64,000 bases of DNA, taken from positions 1-64,000 of the forward strand of contig NZ_QPJC01000014.1 in assembly GCF_003337235.1 (NCBI RefSeq). Direction: 5' to 3'. The notes below the pieces were generated by a model, which saw only the letters and a list, made by a program, of their open reading frames with translations, was not told the origin of the DNA and made no database searches. The DNA is from Halopolyspora algeriensis (GTDB taxonomy: Bacteria; Actinomycetota; Actinomycetes; Mycobacteriales; Pseudonocardiaceae). How positions within the stretch are numbered: position 1 is the first letter of the stretch; every line of letters begins with the position of its first letter. The translations under genes and the position numbers were made by a program. Shown piece by piece: positions 18,450-28,693 of this stretch.

Positions 18450-19787
18450 TCACGCCGTCGAGGGCGCGGAGGAATCGGCGGGTACGGCACCGGTGACGGC
18501 CCAGCGGCCGGAACGTACCCGCAACAGCAGGGTGAACAACCTGCCCAGCATGAACAGGCTCAGACCGAACCAGATCCCGGCCAGCCCCCAGTCGAAGGCC
18601 AGCGACAGCCAGATCATCGGCAGGTAACCGATCGCCGCGCTGAGCATCGTCGCGGTCCGCAGGTACGCCGCGTCCCCCGCACCGAGGAAGACACCGTCCA
18701 GTGCGAACACGACTCCGGCGATCGGTTGCAGCGCGACGAAGAACCACCACGCGTACGGCATCTCGGCGAGCACGCCGGGATCGGAGGTGAACGCGGCAGG
18801 CAGCACACCGGACAACGCGGCGAACAGCATCCCGAGCACGATCCCGAAGCCCAGCCCGTACCAGGTGACCTGCCGCGCGATGCCCTTGGCCTGCCGCGCC
18901 GCCTCCCGTCCGAGTGCCGCACCGACCAGGGACTGCGCGGCGATCGCGAGGGAGTCGAGCACGAGCGACAGGAACATCCACAGCTCCCAGACGACCTGGT
19001 GCGCCGCCGCCGTCTCCGCACCCGTGCGCGCCGCGACCGCGGTCGCCGACAGGAAGCACGCCTGGAACGCGAACGTGCGCAGCACCAGGTCGCGGCCGAG
19101 ACCGAGCTGGGCGCGCATCTTCGCGAGTTCGGGCTTCAACGCCGCCCGCTCGGCGACCAGTGCGTGCACGAACAGCGAAGCCATGATCGCCTGACCGACG
19201 AGATTGGCCAGCGCCGACCCCTCCAGCCCCAGACCCGCCGGGTACACCAGCAGTGGACACAGCACGAGCGACACGGCGTTGCCCGCCAGCACATAGCGCA
19301 GCGGGCGAACCGTGTCCTGCACGCCACGCATCCAGCCGTGCCCGGCCAGGGCCACCAGCACCATCGGCGCGCCGAGCACGGCGATGCGCAGCCAGCTCGC
19401 CGCGGCATCGGCGATCTCTCCCGGCCCGGCCAGCAGCCGAGCGACCGGCCCGGCGAGTGGCTGGACGAGCAGCAGCAGAACCACGCCGACAGCCAGGCCG
19501 AGCCAGGTCGCCTGCACCCCTTCGGACACGGCGTCGGTCCTGCGGCCCGCCCCGTGCAATCGGGCGGCCCGCGCCGTGGTGCCGTAGGACAGGAAGGTCA
19601 GCTGGCGCGAGACGATCGTGAACAGGGTGCCGCCGAGTGCCAGCCCGGCCAGCGGGACCGCGCCGAGGTGGCCGACCACGGCGGTATCGACGAGCACGTA
19701 CAGCGGCTCCGCGGCCAGGACTCCGAGCGCGGGCACCGCCAGCGCCAGCAGGCGCCGCACCGACACCCGTTCACCCGTCTCGGTCAC
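18450..19787 (-). CDS. MATE-family efflux transporter (DinF-like)
   Basis: The 445-residue protein has about twelve hydrophobic segments in two homologous halves. AEPLYVLVDTAVVGHLGAVPLAGLALGG is the diagnostic first-helix region of DinF-type MATE exporters, and LVLDSLAIAAQSLVGAALG is the matching segment of the second half. Such proteins use ion gradients to export drugs or metabolites. The GTG at 19787 follows AGGAGA; upstream in-frame codons look non-coding. It converges on def and follows the DHH gene on the same strand. Confidence 0.85.
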   Translation of the reverse strand: MTETGERVSVRRLLALAVPALGVLAAEPLYVLVDTAVVGHLGAVPLAGLALGGTLFTIVSRQLTFLSYGTTARAARLHGAGRRTDAVSEGVQATWLGLAVGVVLLLLVQPLAGPVARLLAGPGEIADAAASWLRIAVLGAPMVLVALAGHGWMRGVQDTVRPLRYVLAGNAVSLVLCPLLVYPAGLGLEGSALANLVGQAIMASLFVHALVAERAALKPELAKMRAQLGLGRDLVLRTFAFQACFLSATAVAARTGAETAAAHQVVWELWMFLSLVLDSLAIAAQSLVGAALGREAARQAKGIARQVTWYGLGFGIVLGMLFAALSGVLPAAFTSDPGVLAEMPYAWWFFVALQPIAGVVFALDGVFLGAGDAAYLRTATMLSAAIGYLPMIWLSLAFDWGLAGIWFGLSLFMLGRLFTLLLRVRSGRWAVTGAVPADSSAPSTA

Positions 19788-19917
19788 TGCCTCTCCTGAT
19801 CCCTTCACATCCACCCCGGCATGGCGGCGGGGCGGCAACTCCACGCGAAACTGTAAGAAACCACGGCGCCGTCGCCGGGATGGGAACGGGTACCGATCGA
19901 GTGAGCAGTACCACCCC

Positions 19918-20961
19918 TCAGCCGAGCAGCGGCGCCTCGGCGAGAGCACTGCGCAGAGAGGCGAGAACGTCCTCGGCCGGGCCATCGGCGGTGAAGCCCG
20001 CGGCAAGGCGGTGCCCACCACCACCGCAGGCGGCAGCGGCCCGGGAGACATCGATTCGGCCGTCGGACCGCAGGGACACCGACCAGTGCCCCGGGCTCAT
20101 CTCCTTCAACACGGCAGCCACATCGGCCTCGGCGGTCGTGCGCACCACGTCGATGACGCTGTCCAGTTCCTCACCACGCAGACCATCCGAGTGCTCGAAC
20201 CGCACGGTCGCGTGCACGAACCCGAACCCGCGAGCCGACTCCGGCTCCAGCCGTGCCTCCCCCAGCACCTTCGACAGCATGCCCAGCCAGCCGAACGGGT
20301 GTGTGTCCATCAACTGACGGGTGATCGATTCCGGCTCGACGCCGGCTTCGAGCAGCCGTATCGCCACCCGATGAGTGGCAGGACCGGCCCGGCGGAACGA
20401 GCCGGTATCGGTGACCAGCCCGGCATACAGGCACCGGGCGGTCGGCAGGTCCACCTCCGCGCCGAGAGCGTCGAGCAACCGCAGCACGATCATCACGGTC
20501 GCCTCGGCGCTTTCGTCGATGAGGTGGTGAGTGCCGAAGAGAGTGTTCGACACGTGATGATCGATGACGACCACGTCGCCGCCCGCGGCGATGGTCGCCC
20601 CGACCCGATCGGCCAATGCCCCCAACCGTTGCAGACTTCCCGTGTCCAGGGCGACCAGCGTCGAAGGGACGGCGGGCACATCGGCCGCGGGAACCACGAG
20701 CGCGTCGGCATCGAGCCCGCGCAACGAGAACGGGGGTTCCTCGGGGGTGGCGAAAGCGACCCGGACCGTGGCGCCGCGGTGACGGAGCACCCTCCCGAGA
20801 GCCAACGCACTACCCAGCGTGTCGGCATCCGGATTCACATGCGCCAGCAGCGTCACGTCGCCGGCCCGAGACAACAGATCGGCCACCTCGGACAGAGCGT
20901 CCCCGAGAAGATCGCCGCCTTCGGTATCGTCGGTCGGGGCGGTTCCGGTCCGCTCGCTCAC
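19918..20961 (-). CDS. DHH/DHHA1 phosphoesterase (NrnA-like)
   Basis: The 347-residue protein resembles NrnA-type bifunctional oligoribonuclease/pAp phosphatases. Visible motifs are AHVNPDADTLGSALAL (metal-binding DxD), DHHVSNTLFG (DHH motif) and the C-terminal GGGGHRLAAGF (DHHA1 substrate loop). NrnA finishes degradation of short RNAs and recycles pAp. It lies directly downstream of rbfA, as in many actinobacteria. Assigning the exact substrate from sequence is not possible. Confidence 0.9.
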   Translation of the reverse strand: MSERTGTAPTDDTEGGDLLGDALSEVADLLSRAGDVTLLAHVNPDADTLGSALALGRVLRHRGATVRVAFATPEEPPFSLRGLDADALVVPAADVPAVPSTLVALDTGSLQRLGALADRVGATIAAGGDVVVIDHHVSNTLFGTHHLIDESAEATVMIVLRLLDALGAEVDLPTARCLYAGLVTDTGSFRRAGPATHRVAIRLLEAGVEPESITRQLMDTHPFGWLGMLSKVLGEARLEPESARGFGFVHATVRFEHSDGLRGEELDSVIDVVRTTAEADVAAVLKEMSPGHWSVSLRSDGRIDVSRAAAACGGGGHRLAAGFTADGPAEDVLASLRSALAEAPLLG

Positions 20962-21038
20962 TCACTCACCTCCAGCACAACCGGTACTCCTCCCCGGATC
21001 GGCAACCCGGGTTCGGCGCATCCGGCAGGCGGCAGGAT

Positions 21039-21548
21039 TCAACCACCATCCGGCCCGCGCCGTACATCCTCCTCGGAGACCGTCTCCGAATCGGTGTCGT
21101 CGGCCGGCTCGGCACCGCCCTCGGTGCCCGGCTCCGCCGTGCGGTAGGGATCGGCCTCCCCGGCGGGCGCGGCCGTGGAAGCCAGCCGAGCCACCTCCGC
21201 ATCGGCTTCCTTGGCCTGGGCGAGCACCTCGTCGAGACGCCGTACATCACCGGGGACGGTGTCGGCGACGAACGTCAACGTCGGCGTGAACCGGACTCCC
21301 GTCTGCTGCCCGACCCGTGTCCGCAGTACACCGGTGGCACTGGCCAGCGCGGCGGCCGTGGAATCGTAGTCGGCGTCGTCACCGAAGACGGTGTAATACA
21401 CCGTCGCGTCCCGCAGGTCGGATGTCAGACGAGCATCGGTGATGGTCACCATCGCCAACCTCGGGTCTTTGACCTCGTACTCCAGCCCGGAGGCCACGAT
21501 CTGAGCGATCCTCTTGGCAAGCCTGCGGGCGCGCGCCGTATCAGCCAC
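21039..21548 (-). CDS. rbfA: 30S ribosome-binding factor A
   Basis: The 169-residue protein is the 30S maturation factor RbfA. It starts [20 protein letters not shown], followed by [21 protein letters not shown], and a KH-like fold ending around [16 protein letters not shown]. The acidic C-terminal tail (residues 130-169) is the common actinobacterial extension. It sits in the rimP-nusA-infB-rbfA operon order, 42 bases after the DUF503 gene. Confidence 0.95.
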   Translation of the reverse strand: MADTARARRLAKRIAQIVASGLEYEVKDPRLAMVTITDARLTSDLRDATVYYTVFGDDADYDSTAAALASATGVLRTRVGQQTGVRFTPTLTFVADTVPGDVRRLDEVLAQAKEADAEVARLASTAAPAGEADPYRTAEPGTEGGAEPADDTDSETVSEEDVRRGPDGG

Positions 21549-21590
21549 GGCGCACCTCCTCCGTCGATCACAGCCCGATACGGGCGCGAG

Positions 21591-21884
21591 TCAATCCTCC
21601 GGACCCAGCATTCGCTGCCGGGCGGACAACAGTTCCAGCTCCGGGTGTGCGGCGACCGTGCGCTCACACGAGTCGAGCACCTCACGCACATGCGCAGCAT
21701 CGCCGGAAACCACCGACACCCCGATCAGTGCCCTGCGATAGAGCTCGGGATCGCCGGCTTCCGCCGCCGCCACCTCGAATCGCCGCCGCAGCTCGGCCAC
21801 CAACGGCCGCACGAGACCGCGCTTTTGCTTCAGAGAACGAACGTCCCCGAGCAGTACGTCCAATTCCAGCGCGCCGACATACAT
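21591..21884 (-). CDS. DUF503 (YlxP-like) protein
   Basis: The 97-residue protein matches the DUF503/YlxP family: MYVGALELDVLLGDVRSLKQKRG at the start and IGVSVVSGDAAHVREVLDSCE in the middle. Members sit between infB and rbfA in many Gram-positive genomes. The function is not known; a ribosome-assembly role is only suggested by context. Confidence 0.92.
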   Translation of the reverse strand: MYVGALELDVLLGDVRSLKQKRGLVRPLVAELRRRFEVAAAEAGDPELYRRALIGVSVVSGDAAHVREVLDSCERTVAAHPELELLSARQRMLGPED

Positions 21885-21964
21885 GGCGTCACCTCACCGC
21901 GGGAGGCGAGTCCGCCCGGCGGGGCTCGGGCCACTGGGCGACCCGAGCCCCGACGAGGCACGAC

Positions 21965-24900
21965 TCAGATGCGCGGCTTCTCTCGCATCTCGTAGGTCTC
22001 GATGATGTCGTCGACCTTGAGGTCGGAGTACGACCCCAGGGTCAGACCACACTCGAAACCGTCGCGGACCTCGGTGGCGTCGTCCTTGAACCGCTTCAGC
22101 GAACTGACGCTGAGGTTCTCGACGACCACGACGTTGTCCCGCAACAGCCGGGCCTTGGCGTTACGGCGCACGATGCCGGACTGCACCATGCAACCGGCGA
22201 TGGTGCCGACCTTCGAGGACTTGAAGACCTCGCGGACCTCGGCCCTGCCGAGTTCGACCTCCTCGTACTCGGGCTTGAGCATGCCCTTGAGGGCCTGCTC
22301 GATGTCCTCGATCGCCCGGTAGATCACCGAGTAGTACCGGATCTCCACGCCCTCGCGGTTGGCGACCTCGGCCGCCTTGCCCTCGGCACGGACATTGAAG
22401 CCCAGCACGATGGTGTTCTCGGCGGTGGCGAGATTGATGTCGCTCTCGTTGATACCGCCGACGCCGCGGTGGATGACGCGGAGCTCGACCTCGTCACCGA
22501 CCTCGATCTTGTTCAGCGACTCCTCGAGAGCCTCGACGGTACCCGAGTTGTCACCCTTGATGATCAGGTTGAGCTGGTTGGTCTCCTTGAGCACCTTGTC
22601 CAGGTCCTCGAGGCTGACGCGCTTGCGCTGGGCCGCGTTCTGGGCCTCCCGGATGCGAGCGGCACGCCGATCGGCGATCTGCCGCGCGACCCGATCCTCG
22701 TTGACCACGAGGAACGTGTCACCGGCACCCGGTACCGAGGTGAACCCGATGACCTGGACAGGACGGGACGGATTCGCTTCCGTGACGTCCTGGTCGTGCT
22801 CGTTGATCATCCGCCGCACCCGGCCGTGCGCACCACCGGCGACCACGGAATCGCCGACCCGCAACGTGCCGCGCTGCACCAGCACCGTGGCCACGGGACC
22901 GCGGCCCCGGTCGAGGTGTGCCTCGATGGCCACACCCTGGGCCTCCATCTTCGGGTTCGCCCGGAGATCGAGAGTGGCGTCGGCCGTCAGCAGGATCGCC
23001 TCCAGGAGGCCCTCGATGTTGTGCCCCTGTTTGGCCGAGATCTCCACGAACATGGTCTCGCCGCCGAACTCCTCGGCGACCAGGCTGTACTCGGTGAGCT
23101 GCTGACGGATCTTGTCCGGGTTCGCACCCTCGACATCGATCTTGTTGATCGCGACCACGATCGGCACTTCCGCAGCCTGCGCGTGGTTGATCGCCTCCAC
23201 CGTCTGCGGCATCACGCCGTCGTCGGCGGCCACGACCAGCACCGCGATGTCGGTCGACTTCGCCCCGCGGGCACGCATGGCGGTGAACGCCTCGTGACCG
23301 GGGGTGTCGATGAAGGTCACCGGCCGCTGCTTGCCTTCCAGCTCGGTTTGGACCTGGTAGGCACCGATGTGCTGGGTGATACCACCGGCCTCGCCCTCCT
23401 GGACGTTGGCCTTGCGGATCGTGTCCAGCAGCCGGGTCTTACCGTGATCGACGTGACCCATCACGGTCACCACCGGCGGGCGGGAGGACAACTGCTCCTC
23501 GGAACTGTCCGGGTCACCGAAGCTGAGGTCGAAGGACTCCAGCAGCTCCCGGTCCTCGTCCTCGGGGCTGACCATCTCGACCTTGTAGTTCATCTCCTGG
23601 CCGAGCAGTTCCAGCACCTCGTCGGAGACGGACTGGGTCGCGGTGACCATCTCACCGAGATGGAACATCGCCTGTACCAGCGAGGCCGGGTTGGCGTTGA
23701 TCTTCTCGGCGAAGTCGGTCAGCGAGGCGCCACGGCGCAGGCGCACGGCTTCGCCGCCCCCGCGCGGCAGACGGACACCGCCCACCGACGGCGCCTGCAT
23801 GTTGTCCATGTACTCCTGGCGCTTCTGCCGCTTCGACTTGCGGCCCCGACGCGCCGGACCACCGGGACGACCGAAGGCACCTGCCGTGCCACCACGGCCA
23901 CCGCCGGGACGGCCACCGCCACCGGGACGGCCACGGAAACCGCCGCCGGGAGGCGCACCACCCGGGGCGCCGCCACCGCCGCCGCCGGGGCCACCGCCCC
24001 GGCCACCGCCGGCTCCGCCACCGGGCTTGTTGCCGGGCTTGCCACCGCCGGGCTTGCCACCGCCTGGCTTGTTGCCGGGCTTACCGCCACCACCGGGACC
24101 CGCCGGCTTCGACGGCATCATGCCGGGGTTCGGGCGTGGCGGCATCATGCCGGGATTCGGACGGTTGCCACCGTCGCCACCCGACGTGGAATCGGCGGCC
24201 GGAGCCGTACCGGCACCCTGCTGGCCACCACCCTGACGGTCGGGACGCTGGCCGCCCTGGCGGTCCGGACGCTGTCCCTGTCCACGACCGGGACCCGAGC
24301 GCTGCCCGCCACCACCGGGGCCGCCCTGCTTGCCACCCGGAGTGCGCTGCTGAGGCGCGCCACTGCCCACGCCGAACGGGTTGTTACCCGCACGCGGGGA
24401 GCGCGGTCCCGGCTTGGGGGCCTGGGGCTTCGGCGGCACAACGGAGCCGTCCCCGTCCGTTCCGGACTGCGAGCCCTGCTTGGGGCCCGGCTTCGGTCCC
24501 GGCTTGGGGCCCGGTTTCGGTACAGCCGGACGCCCGGTCGAGGATGTCTCCGTTCCGGAAGCCTGCCCCTGGGAACGAGCCGCGGGAGCCTGCTCGGACG
24601 AGGGAGTCTCCGCGACCGGGGAAGCCTCCGCGGCCGGAGAAGACTCCGCGGCCGGAGAAGACTCCGCGGCCGACTGCTGCGGTTCGGGCTTCGCCGCGGG
24701 ACGAGGGCCCGGCTTCGGCCCGGGCCTGGGGCCCGGCTTCGGGCGCCCGGAGTCGGACTGCTTCGGGCCGGACTCGGCCGCGGTGCCCGCAGCGGAATCA
24801 CTTGCCTGCGCTGAGGCGGACGGCGCCGACTGCGTGCCCCGGTCCTGTGCCTGCCTGCCGTTGGTCTCGCCCTGTTGCGACGCGTCCGCCTTCGGGAACG

Positions 24901-25048
24901 CATCACGGAGCCTGCGCGCCACCGGCGCTTCCACGGTGGACGACGCAGACTTCACATACTCGCCTTGATCGGCGAGTTTGTTGAGTACTTCCTTGCTTGT
25001 GACGCCGAGCTCTTTGGCGAGCTCGTGCACGCGGGCCTTGCCTGCCAC
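21965..25048 (-). CDS. infB: Translation initiation factor IF-2
   Basis: The 1027-residue GTPase delivers initiator tRNA to the 30S subunit. The N-terminal IF2_N motif ([19 protein letters not shown]) is followed by about 400 residues rich in Pro, Gly, Ala and Lys with PGPKPGPRP repeats. A second N-domain and then the G domain follow, with G1 GHVDHGKT, G3 DTPGHEAF and G4 NKID. Domains II-IV close with [17 protein letters not shown]. The GTG at 25048 is preferred, with GAGGAG just upstream. The Pro/Gly region is long even for actinobacteria and contains an 18-bp repeat. Confidence 0.97.
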   Translation of the reverse strand: MAGKARVHELAKELGVTSKEVLNKLADQGEYVKSASSTVEAPVARRLRDAFPKADASQQGETNGRQAQDRGTQSAPSASAQASDSAAGTAAESGPKQSDSGRPKPGPRPGPKPGPRPAAKPEPQQSAAESSPAAESSPAAEASPVAETPSSEQAPAARSQGQASGTETSSTGRPAVPKPGPKPGPKPGPKQGSQSGTDGDGSVVPPKPQAPKPGPRSPRAGNNPFGVGSGAPQQRTPGGKQGGPGGGGQRSGPGRGQGQRPDRQGGQRPDRQGGGQQGAGTAPAADSTSGGDGGNRPNPGMMPPRPNPGMMPSKPAGPGGGGKPGNKPGGGKPGGGKPGNKPGGGAGGGRGGGPGGGGGGAPGGAPPGGGFRGRPGGGGRPGGGRGGTAGAFGRPGGPARRGRKSKRQKRQEYMDNMQAPSVGGVRLPRGGGEAVRLRRGASLTDFAEKINANPASLVQAMFHLGEMVTATQSVSDEVLELLGQEMNYKVEMVSPEDEDRELLESFDLSFGDPDSSEEQLSSRPPVVTVMGHVDHGKTRLLDTIRKANVQEGEAGGITQHIGAYQVQTELEGKQRPVTFIDTPGHEAFTAMRARGAKSTDIAVLVVAADDGVMPQTVEAINHAQAAEVPIVVAINKIDVEGANPDKIRQQLTEYSLVAEEFGGETMFVEISAKQGHNIEGLLEAILLTADATLDLRANPKMEAQGVAIEAHLDRGRGPVATVLVQRGTLRVGDSVVAGGAHGRVRRMINEHDQDVTEANPSRPVQVIGFTSVPGAGDTFLVVNEDRVARQIADRRAARIREAQNAAQRKRVSLEDLDKVLKETNQLNLIIKGDNSGTVEALEESLNKIEVGDEVELRVIHRGVGGINESDINLATAENTIVLGFNVRAEGKAAEVANREGVEIRYYSVIYRAIEDIEQALKGMLKPEYEEVELGRAEVREVFKSSKVGTIAGCMVQSGIVRRNAKARLLRDNVVVVENLSVSSLKRFKDDATEVRDGFECGLTLGSYSDLKVDDIIETYEMREKPRI
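24611..24664. repeat. 18-bp minisatellite inside infB
   Basis: Three consecutive 18-base units: two identical (CGCGGCCGGAGAAGACTC) and one diverged. They encode AESSPA-type hexapeptides in the disordered N-terminal region of IF-2. In-frame repeats here can change length without breaking the gene. Confidence 0.85.
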
Positions 25049-25163
25049 TGCTCTCCTCATCTGGTGAGGTCGGGCGGCAGACCCGCTCGACCTCGTCCTA
25101 TTGCCGGTGCGCGTTCATGGCGTCAGCTTCACGGCTGATTCATGACGGGTCGACCTGCTTCCT

Positions 25164-25463
25164 TCAACTGCCGAATGCGGGGGGTTCCGCACCGGTCACC
25201 TCGTGAGCCACGTGCTCCACGTGAGCTTGCACCGCCGATGTGTCGAGCCGCCCGGGGACGCGAAGCGCCCGAGGGAACGCCCGACGCCGCTCGGCCTGAC
25301 GCAAACACGCCGGATCGGGGTGCACCCACGCACCCCGGCCCGAGTGCCTGCGTCGAGGATCGGGGACGGCCACGCGACCGTCCTCGGCCACCACACGTAG
25401 CAGCTCGGAGGCCCACGCCCGGGTCCGACAACCGACACACGTGCGGATGGGCTCGTGGCGAAC
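25164..25463 (-). CDS. ylxR: YlxR (DUF448) RNA-binding protein, start unclear
   Basis: This frame carries the YlxR family: the first part reads VRHEPIRTCVGCRTR, with the conserved CxxC, and later RGAWVHPDPACLRQAERRRAF. YlxR sits between nusA and infB and modulates RNA processing or expression in other bacteria. No ATG, GTG, TTG or CTG lies in this frame between an upstream TAG and the CxxC motif. An ATG at 25468 and a GTG next to it are two bases out of phase. Either a non-standard start is used (GTT at 25463 is where homologues begin VRHEP), or there is an indel in the sequence or gene. The first clear in-frame start, at 25394, would lose the CxxC. Confidence 0.72.
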   Translation of the reverse strand, partial: VRHEPIRTCVGCRTRAWASELLRVVAEDGRVAVPDPRRRHSGRGAWVHPDPACLRQAERRRAFPRALRVPGRLDTSAVQAHVEHVAHEVTGAEPPAFGS

Positions 25464-25674
25464 ACCATGAGCACCAACGGACCGTGTGCGGATTCTCGTC
25501 CCCCTTACGTCGGGCCACCTGTGATTCTAACTCGCCGTTGCCGCCGAACCGAAACAGGTCGCCTTGCCGTCGAAGCAGGCCGTGACCACGGTCCGGTCCG
25601 CTGCTTTCGACGGTGACCGCCGGCTCCGGCCGGCGGTCATGGACCCGTCAACCGGAACCCGAGACATCGGATCG

Positions 25675-26754
25675 TTATTCCGTCGACCCCACGGCAGGCA
25701 GATCGTCGACAGCGGGTTCCCATCCCACTGCAGTGGGCGGCTGGGCACCGGGATGTCCGGCCGTCGTGGCCGGCGAGCTGGGATCGGCATCGCTGCGGAT
25801 GTCGATCCGCCAACCGGTCAATCGGGCCGCGAGACGAGCGTTCTGCCCCTCCTTGCCGATCGCAAGAGAGAGCTGGAAATCCGGCACGATCACCCGTGCG
25901 GTCTTGGCCTGCTCATCGACCACCTCCACCGAGACCACCTTGGCCGGCGAGAGGGCGTTGCCCACGAAGGTGCCCGGGTCCTCGGAAAAGTCGATGATGT
26001 CGATCTTCTCCCCGCCCAGTTCGCTCATCACGTTGCGCACCCGTGCCCCCATCGGGCCGATGCAGGCACCCTTGGCGTTGACGCCGCTGATCGTCGAATG
26101 CACCGCGATCTTGGACCGGTGACCGGCCTCACGGGCCACGGCGGGGATCTCCACCGTCCCGTCGGCGATCTCGGGAACCTCCAGCGCGAACAGCCGCCGC
26201 ACCAGATTGGGGTGCGTCCGGGAGAAGGTGATTTGAGGCCCGCGCACACTGCGCGAGACCCCTACGACATAGCACTTGATCCGCGTACCGTGCTCGTACC
26301 GCTCCCCCGGAACCTGCTCGGCCGCCGGGATCACACCCTCGCTCTCACCGACCTGCACCACGACCATGCCACGCGAGTTGGCCTTGGCGTCGCGTTGGAT
26401 GACACCACCGAGGATCTCGCCCTCCTTCGTGGAGAACTCCCCGAAGGTCTTCTCGTGCTCGGCATCACGGAGGCGCTGCAGGATCACCTGCCGTGCGGTC
26501 GTCGCCGCGATCCGGCCGAAGCCCTCCGGCGTGTCGTCCCATTCCTCGGCGACCTCACCGTCCGCGGTCAGGTTGTGCGCGATCACACGCACGATGCCGG
26601 TCCTGCGATCGACTTCCACCCGGGCGTGCGGCTGATGCCCCTCGGTGTGCCGGTACGCAGTGAGCAACGCGGATTCGATCGCCTGCAGAACGGTTTCGAA
26701 TGGAATGTCCTTGTCGCGTTCAATCGCCCGCAGCGCGGCGATATCGACGTTCAC
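25675..26754 (-). CDS. nusA: Transcription termination/antitermination factor NusA
   Basis: The 359-residue protein has the NusA N-terminal domain binding RNA polymerase ([20 protein letters not shown]), an S1 domain (about residues 110-180) and two KH domains. KH1 has [19 protein letters not shown] and KH2 has [19 protein letters not shown]. The length is normal for actinobacteria, which lack the C-terminal acidic repeats of E. coli NusA. The GTG start overlaps the rimP stop by four bases (GTGA), so the two are translationally coupled. Confidence 0.97.
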   Translation of the reverse strand: MNVDIAALRAIERDKDIPFETVLQAIESALLTAYRHTEGHQPHARVEVDRRTGIVRVIAHNLTADGEVAEEWDDTPEGFGRIAATTARQVILQRLRDAEHEKTFGEFSTKEGEILGGVIQRDAKANSRGMVVVQVGESEGVIPAAEQVPGERYEHGTRIKCYVVGVSRSVRGPQITFSRTHPNLVRRLFALEVPEIADGTVEIPAVAREAGHRSKIAVHSTISGVNAKGACIGPMGARVRNVMSELGGEKIDIIDFSEDPGTFVGNALSPAKVVSVEVVDEQAKTARVIVPDFQLSLAIGKEGQNARLAARLTGWRIDIRSDADPSSPATTAGHPGAQPPTAVGWEPAVDDLPAVGSTE

Positions 26755-27308
26755 CTCGAGTCCTCCGTGTCTTCCCCGTCGTCGTCATGGCGACCGACGG
26801 CGTCCGCAGCCCGGTCGAGCTCGGCCAGTTCTTTCGCCGGTGGCTGCTGGAACTCCACCTCCACCACCGCATGCTCGATGTCCCGATAGGCAAGCTGCCG
26901 GATCCGGCCACCGGCCAGAACCACCACCGTGCCGTCCTCGGCATCCCCGACGCGGGCCGTCAGCTCACTACCGTCGGTCAGCCGGAGCTTGGCCAGACGG
27001 TTGCGCGCACGGCGCCAGTGGCGCACTTTGGTCAGCGGACGATCCACCCCCGGCGAGGTCACCTCCAGGGTGTAAGAACCGGCGAGCACGTGCTCGTGCG
27101 TGTCCAGCACGTCGGAAACGGCATGGCTCACGTCGGTGATGTCGTCGAGGCCGACCCCGTCATCGGCATCGATGACCACCTTGACCAGGCGGCGGCGCCC
27201 GGCCTGTTGCACATCGAGCTCTTCGAGGTCGAAACCCAGGGTCGCCACGGTGTCGGCGACAGTGGGCTCCAGGCGCGCGACGACCTCGTTACGCGGCGGG
27301 CTGGACAC
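26751..27308 (-). CDS. rimP: Ribosome maturation factor RimP
   Basis: RimP is needed for 30S assembly. The 185-residue protein has [20 protein letters not shown] and [20 protein letters not shown] in the N-terminal domain, then [14 protein letters not shown] and a C-terminal beta barrel. The GTG at 27308 follows GGGAG. The in-frame sequence upstream overlaps the divergent lipoprotein gene and is not family-like. It is the first gene of the nusA-infB operon here. Confidence 0.93.
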   Translation of the reverse strand: MSSPPRNEVVARLEPTVADTVATLGFDLEELDVQQAGRRRLVKVVIDADDGVGLDDITDVSHAVSDVLDTHEHVLAGSYTLEVTSPGVDRPLTKVRHWRRARNRLAKLRLTDGSELTARVGDAEDGTVVVLAGGRIRQLAYRDIEHAVVEVEFQQPPAKELAELDRAADAVGRHDDDGEDTEDSR

Positions 27309-27615
27309 GTTGGCACTCCCGAGGTTCGTCCGGTCGTCAGTTCGGGTGCAGCGGGACACCGCGCGGCATCCCAGCCCCTCCTGCCGAGGCACCGAACCGG
27401 TCGGCAGGACAGCGCGACCCCACGGCCGGCGCTGCACCATGCCGGTCGTGGGCTCTCCAGCGTATCGCGTCCACCCGCATCCCGGCGCGCCACGGCCCCC
27501 GCTCGCCGTACCGCACCGATCACACGGGCGTGGTGCACAACCGCAGTGGCACGGATCCGGGCACGGGCACCGGGCGAGGACGGCGGCCACGAGCAAGCTG
27601 GCAGGATGAGGCCCC
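27309..27615. promoter_or_regulatory. Divergent intergenic region, rimP and lipoprotein
   Basis: About 300 bases separate rimP (minus) and the lipoprotein gene (plus). No coding frame is convincing. Both promoters are expected here, since both genes begin at its edges. I cannot point to a clear -10/-35 pair in this GC-rich sequence. Confidence 0.4.
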
Positions 27616-28113
27616 GTGGAATCTCCCCCGCAGGACGGTACGCCTCTCGGGCGCCGGGCCATACTGCGCACGGCCGCACTGCTCCCCGTCACGGCCGCGC
27701 TCACCGCCGGATGCACGGCTTTCTCGCAACCCGAGGAGCCGGACCCGCTGGAGGCCGTCGCCGAGCGTGCGCGCTCCGACGCGGCCCTGGCGCGCGCCAT
27801 CCAGCAGGCACATCCCGATCTCGCCGAGGAGACGGCCGCGGTCGAGGCAGTCCGCTCCGACCATGCCCGCGCTCTCCGGCAGGAAATCGATCGGGTGAAC
27901 CCGCAGACAGCGGAAACGACCACCTCGATACCCCCCACTCCCGCACCGCCCGCACCGCAGGAGGCCGACGAGGCCGCGGCGGCGCTGAAGCAGGCACTGC
28001 GCGAGGCACAGCGGCAGGCTGCCGACCTGGTTCCCGGGATGCCCCCGCACCGCGCCGGCCTGACCGGTTCGCTCGCGGCGAGCTGTGCGAGTCTGCTGGA
28101 GGTCCTGGCGTGA
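27616..28113 (+). CDS. Putative lipoprotein
   Basis: The 165-residue protein has a signal with a twin Arg (GRRAILRTAALLPVTAALTAG) ending in a lipobox LTAGC, so a lipid-anchored, possibly Tat-exported protein is likely. The mature part is Ala/Glu-rich and mostly helical, with a Pro-rich spacer (SIPPTPAPPAPQ). Its stop overlaps the next gene by four bases, and this pair commonly lies divergent to rimP in actinobacteria. The function is unknown. Confidence 0.78.
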   Translation: MESPPQDGTPLGRRAILRTAALLPVTAALTAGCTAFSQPEEPDPLEAVAERARSDAALARAIQQAHPDLAEETAAVEAVRSDHARALRQEIDRVNPQTAETTTSIPPTPAPPAPQEADEAAAALKQALREAQRQAADLVPGMPPHRAGLTGSLAASCASLLEVLA

Positions 28114-28562
28114 GCACACTGCCACTGTCCGAGCAGGCCTCGACCGCGTTGCGTCGGGCGCTGGGTGCGGAACACGCCGCCGTGTGGGTGTACGGCCTGG
28201 CCGGAGCCTTCGTCGACGAGGCGCAGGCGGAATCCGCGGTCGCGGAAGCAGCGAGCAACCATCGGCGCTTCCGCGAGAGGACGGAACAGCTGCTGCGGGA
28301 GGCCGGAGTCGAACCACCGGTCGCCCAACCCGCCTACTCGCCGCCGCAACCGGTCACCGACCGGAACTCGGCGATCCGCCTGCTGATCACCGCCGAAAGT
28401 GACTGTGCGACCGGCTGGCGTTCGGTACTGGAAACGACCAAGATCTCCCGGATCCGGCAGCACGCCCTCGACGGGCTCACCACGACCGCCACGCAAGCCA
28501 CGCGCTGGCGCATCACCATCGGGGAGCAGCCGGCTGCCCTGCCCTTCCCCGGCCGACCGTGA
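28110..28562 (+). CDS. DUF4439 ferritin-like protein
   Basis: The 150-residue protein is a DUF4439 member, a ferritin-like four-helix bundle family. It shows ALGAEHAAVWVYGLAGAFV in the first helix and NHRRFRERTEQLLREAG in the second, with AAESDCATGWRSVLET-like text (TAESDCATGWRS) in the third. Conserved E and H residues are spaced as in ferritin-like proteins, but metal binding is not shown. The GTG start overlaps the upstream stop (GTGA), so it is translated with the lipoprotein. Confidence 0.85.
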   Translation: MSTLPLSEQASTALRRALGAEHAAVWVYGLAGAFVDEAQAESAVAEAASNHRRFRERTEQLLREAGVEPPVAQPAYSPPQPVTDRNSAIRLLITAESDCATGWRSVLETTKISRIRQHALDGLTTTATQATRWRITIGEQPAALPFPGRP

Positions 28563-28651
28563 TGGAGAGCGCTTCAAGGATTTGCGCAGCAGTGCGGTGG
28601 CGGAACTCTCCACGCCGCCTCGACTCCGGGATTCGGCACATCGAGTAGTTG

Positions 28652-28683
28652 GACCGCACCGATCCGCGCCCCTTGGTGCGGTC
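28652..28683. terminator. 9-bp hairpin between convergent genes
   Basis: GACCGCACC pairs with GGTGCGGTC around a 14-base loop. It lies between the DUF4439 gene (plus, ends 28562) and the membrane protein gene (minus, ends 28694), so it can serve as a bidirectional terminator. Confidence 0.55.
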
Positions 28684-28693
28684 GTTCTGCCTG

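Noticed and set aside
24200-24560. CRISPR-like repeats in infB
   Set aside because: They are coding Pro/Gly repeats of variable spacing, not identical repeats with unique spacers. I saw no CRISPR array in the window.
21647-24814. Plus-strand frame of over 1000 codons opposite infB
   Set aside because: It mirrors the IF-2 gene and its repeats (TATGTAT-like runs), and it has no ribosome site or motif.
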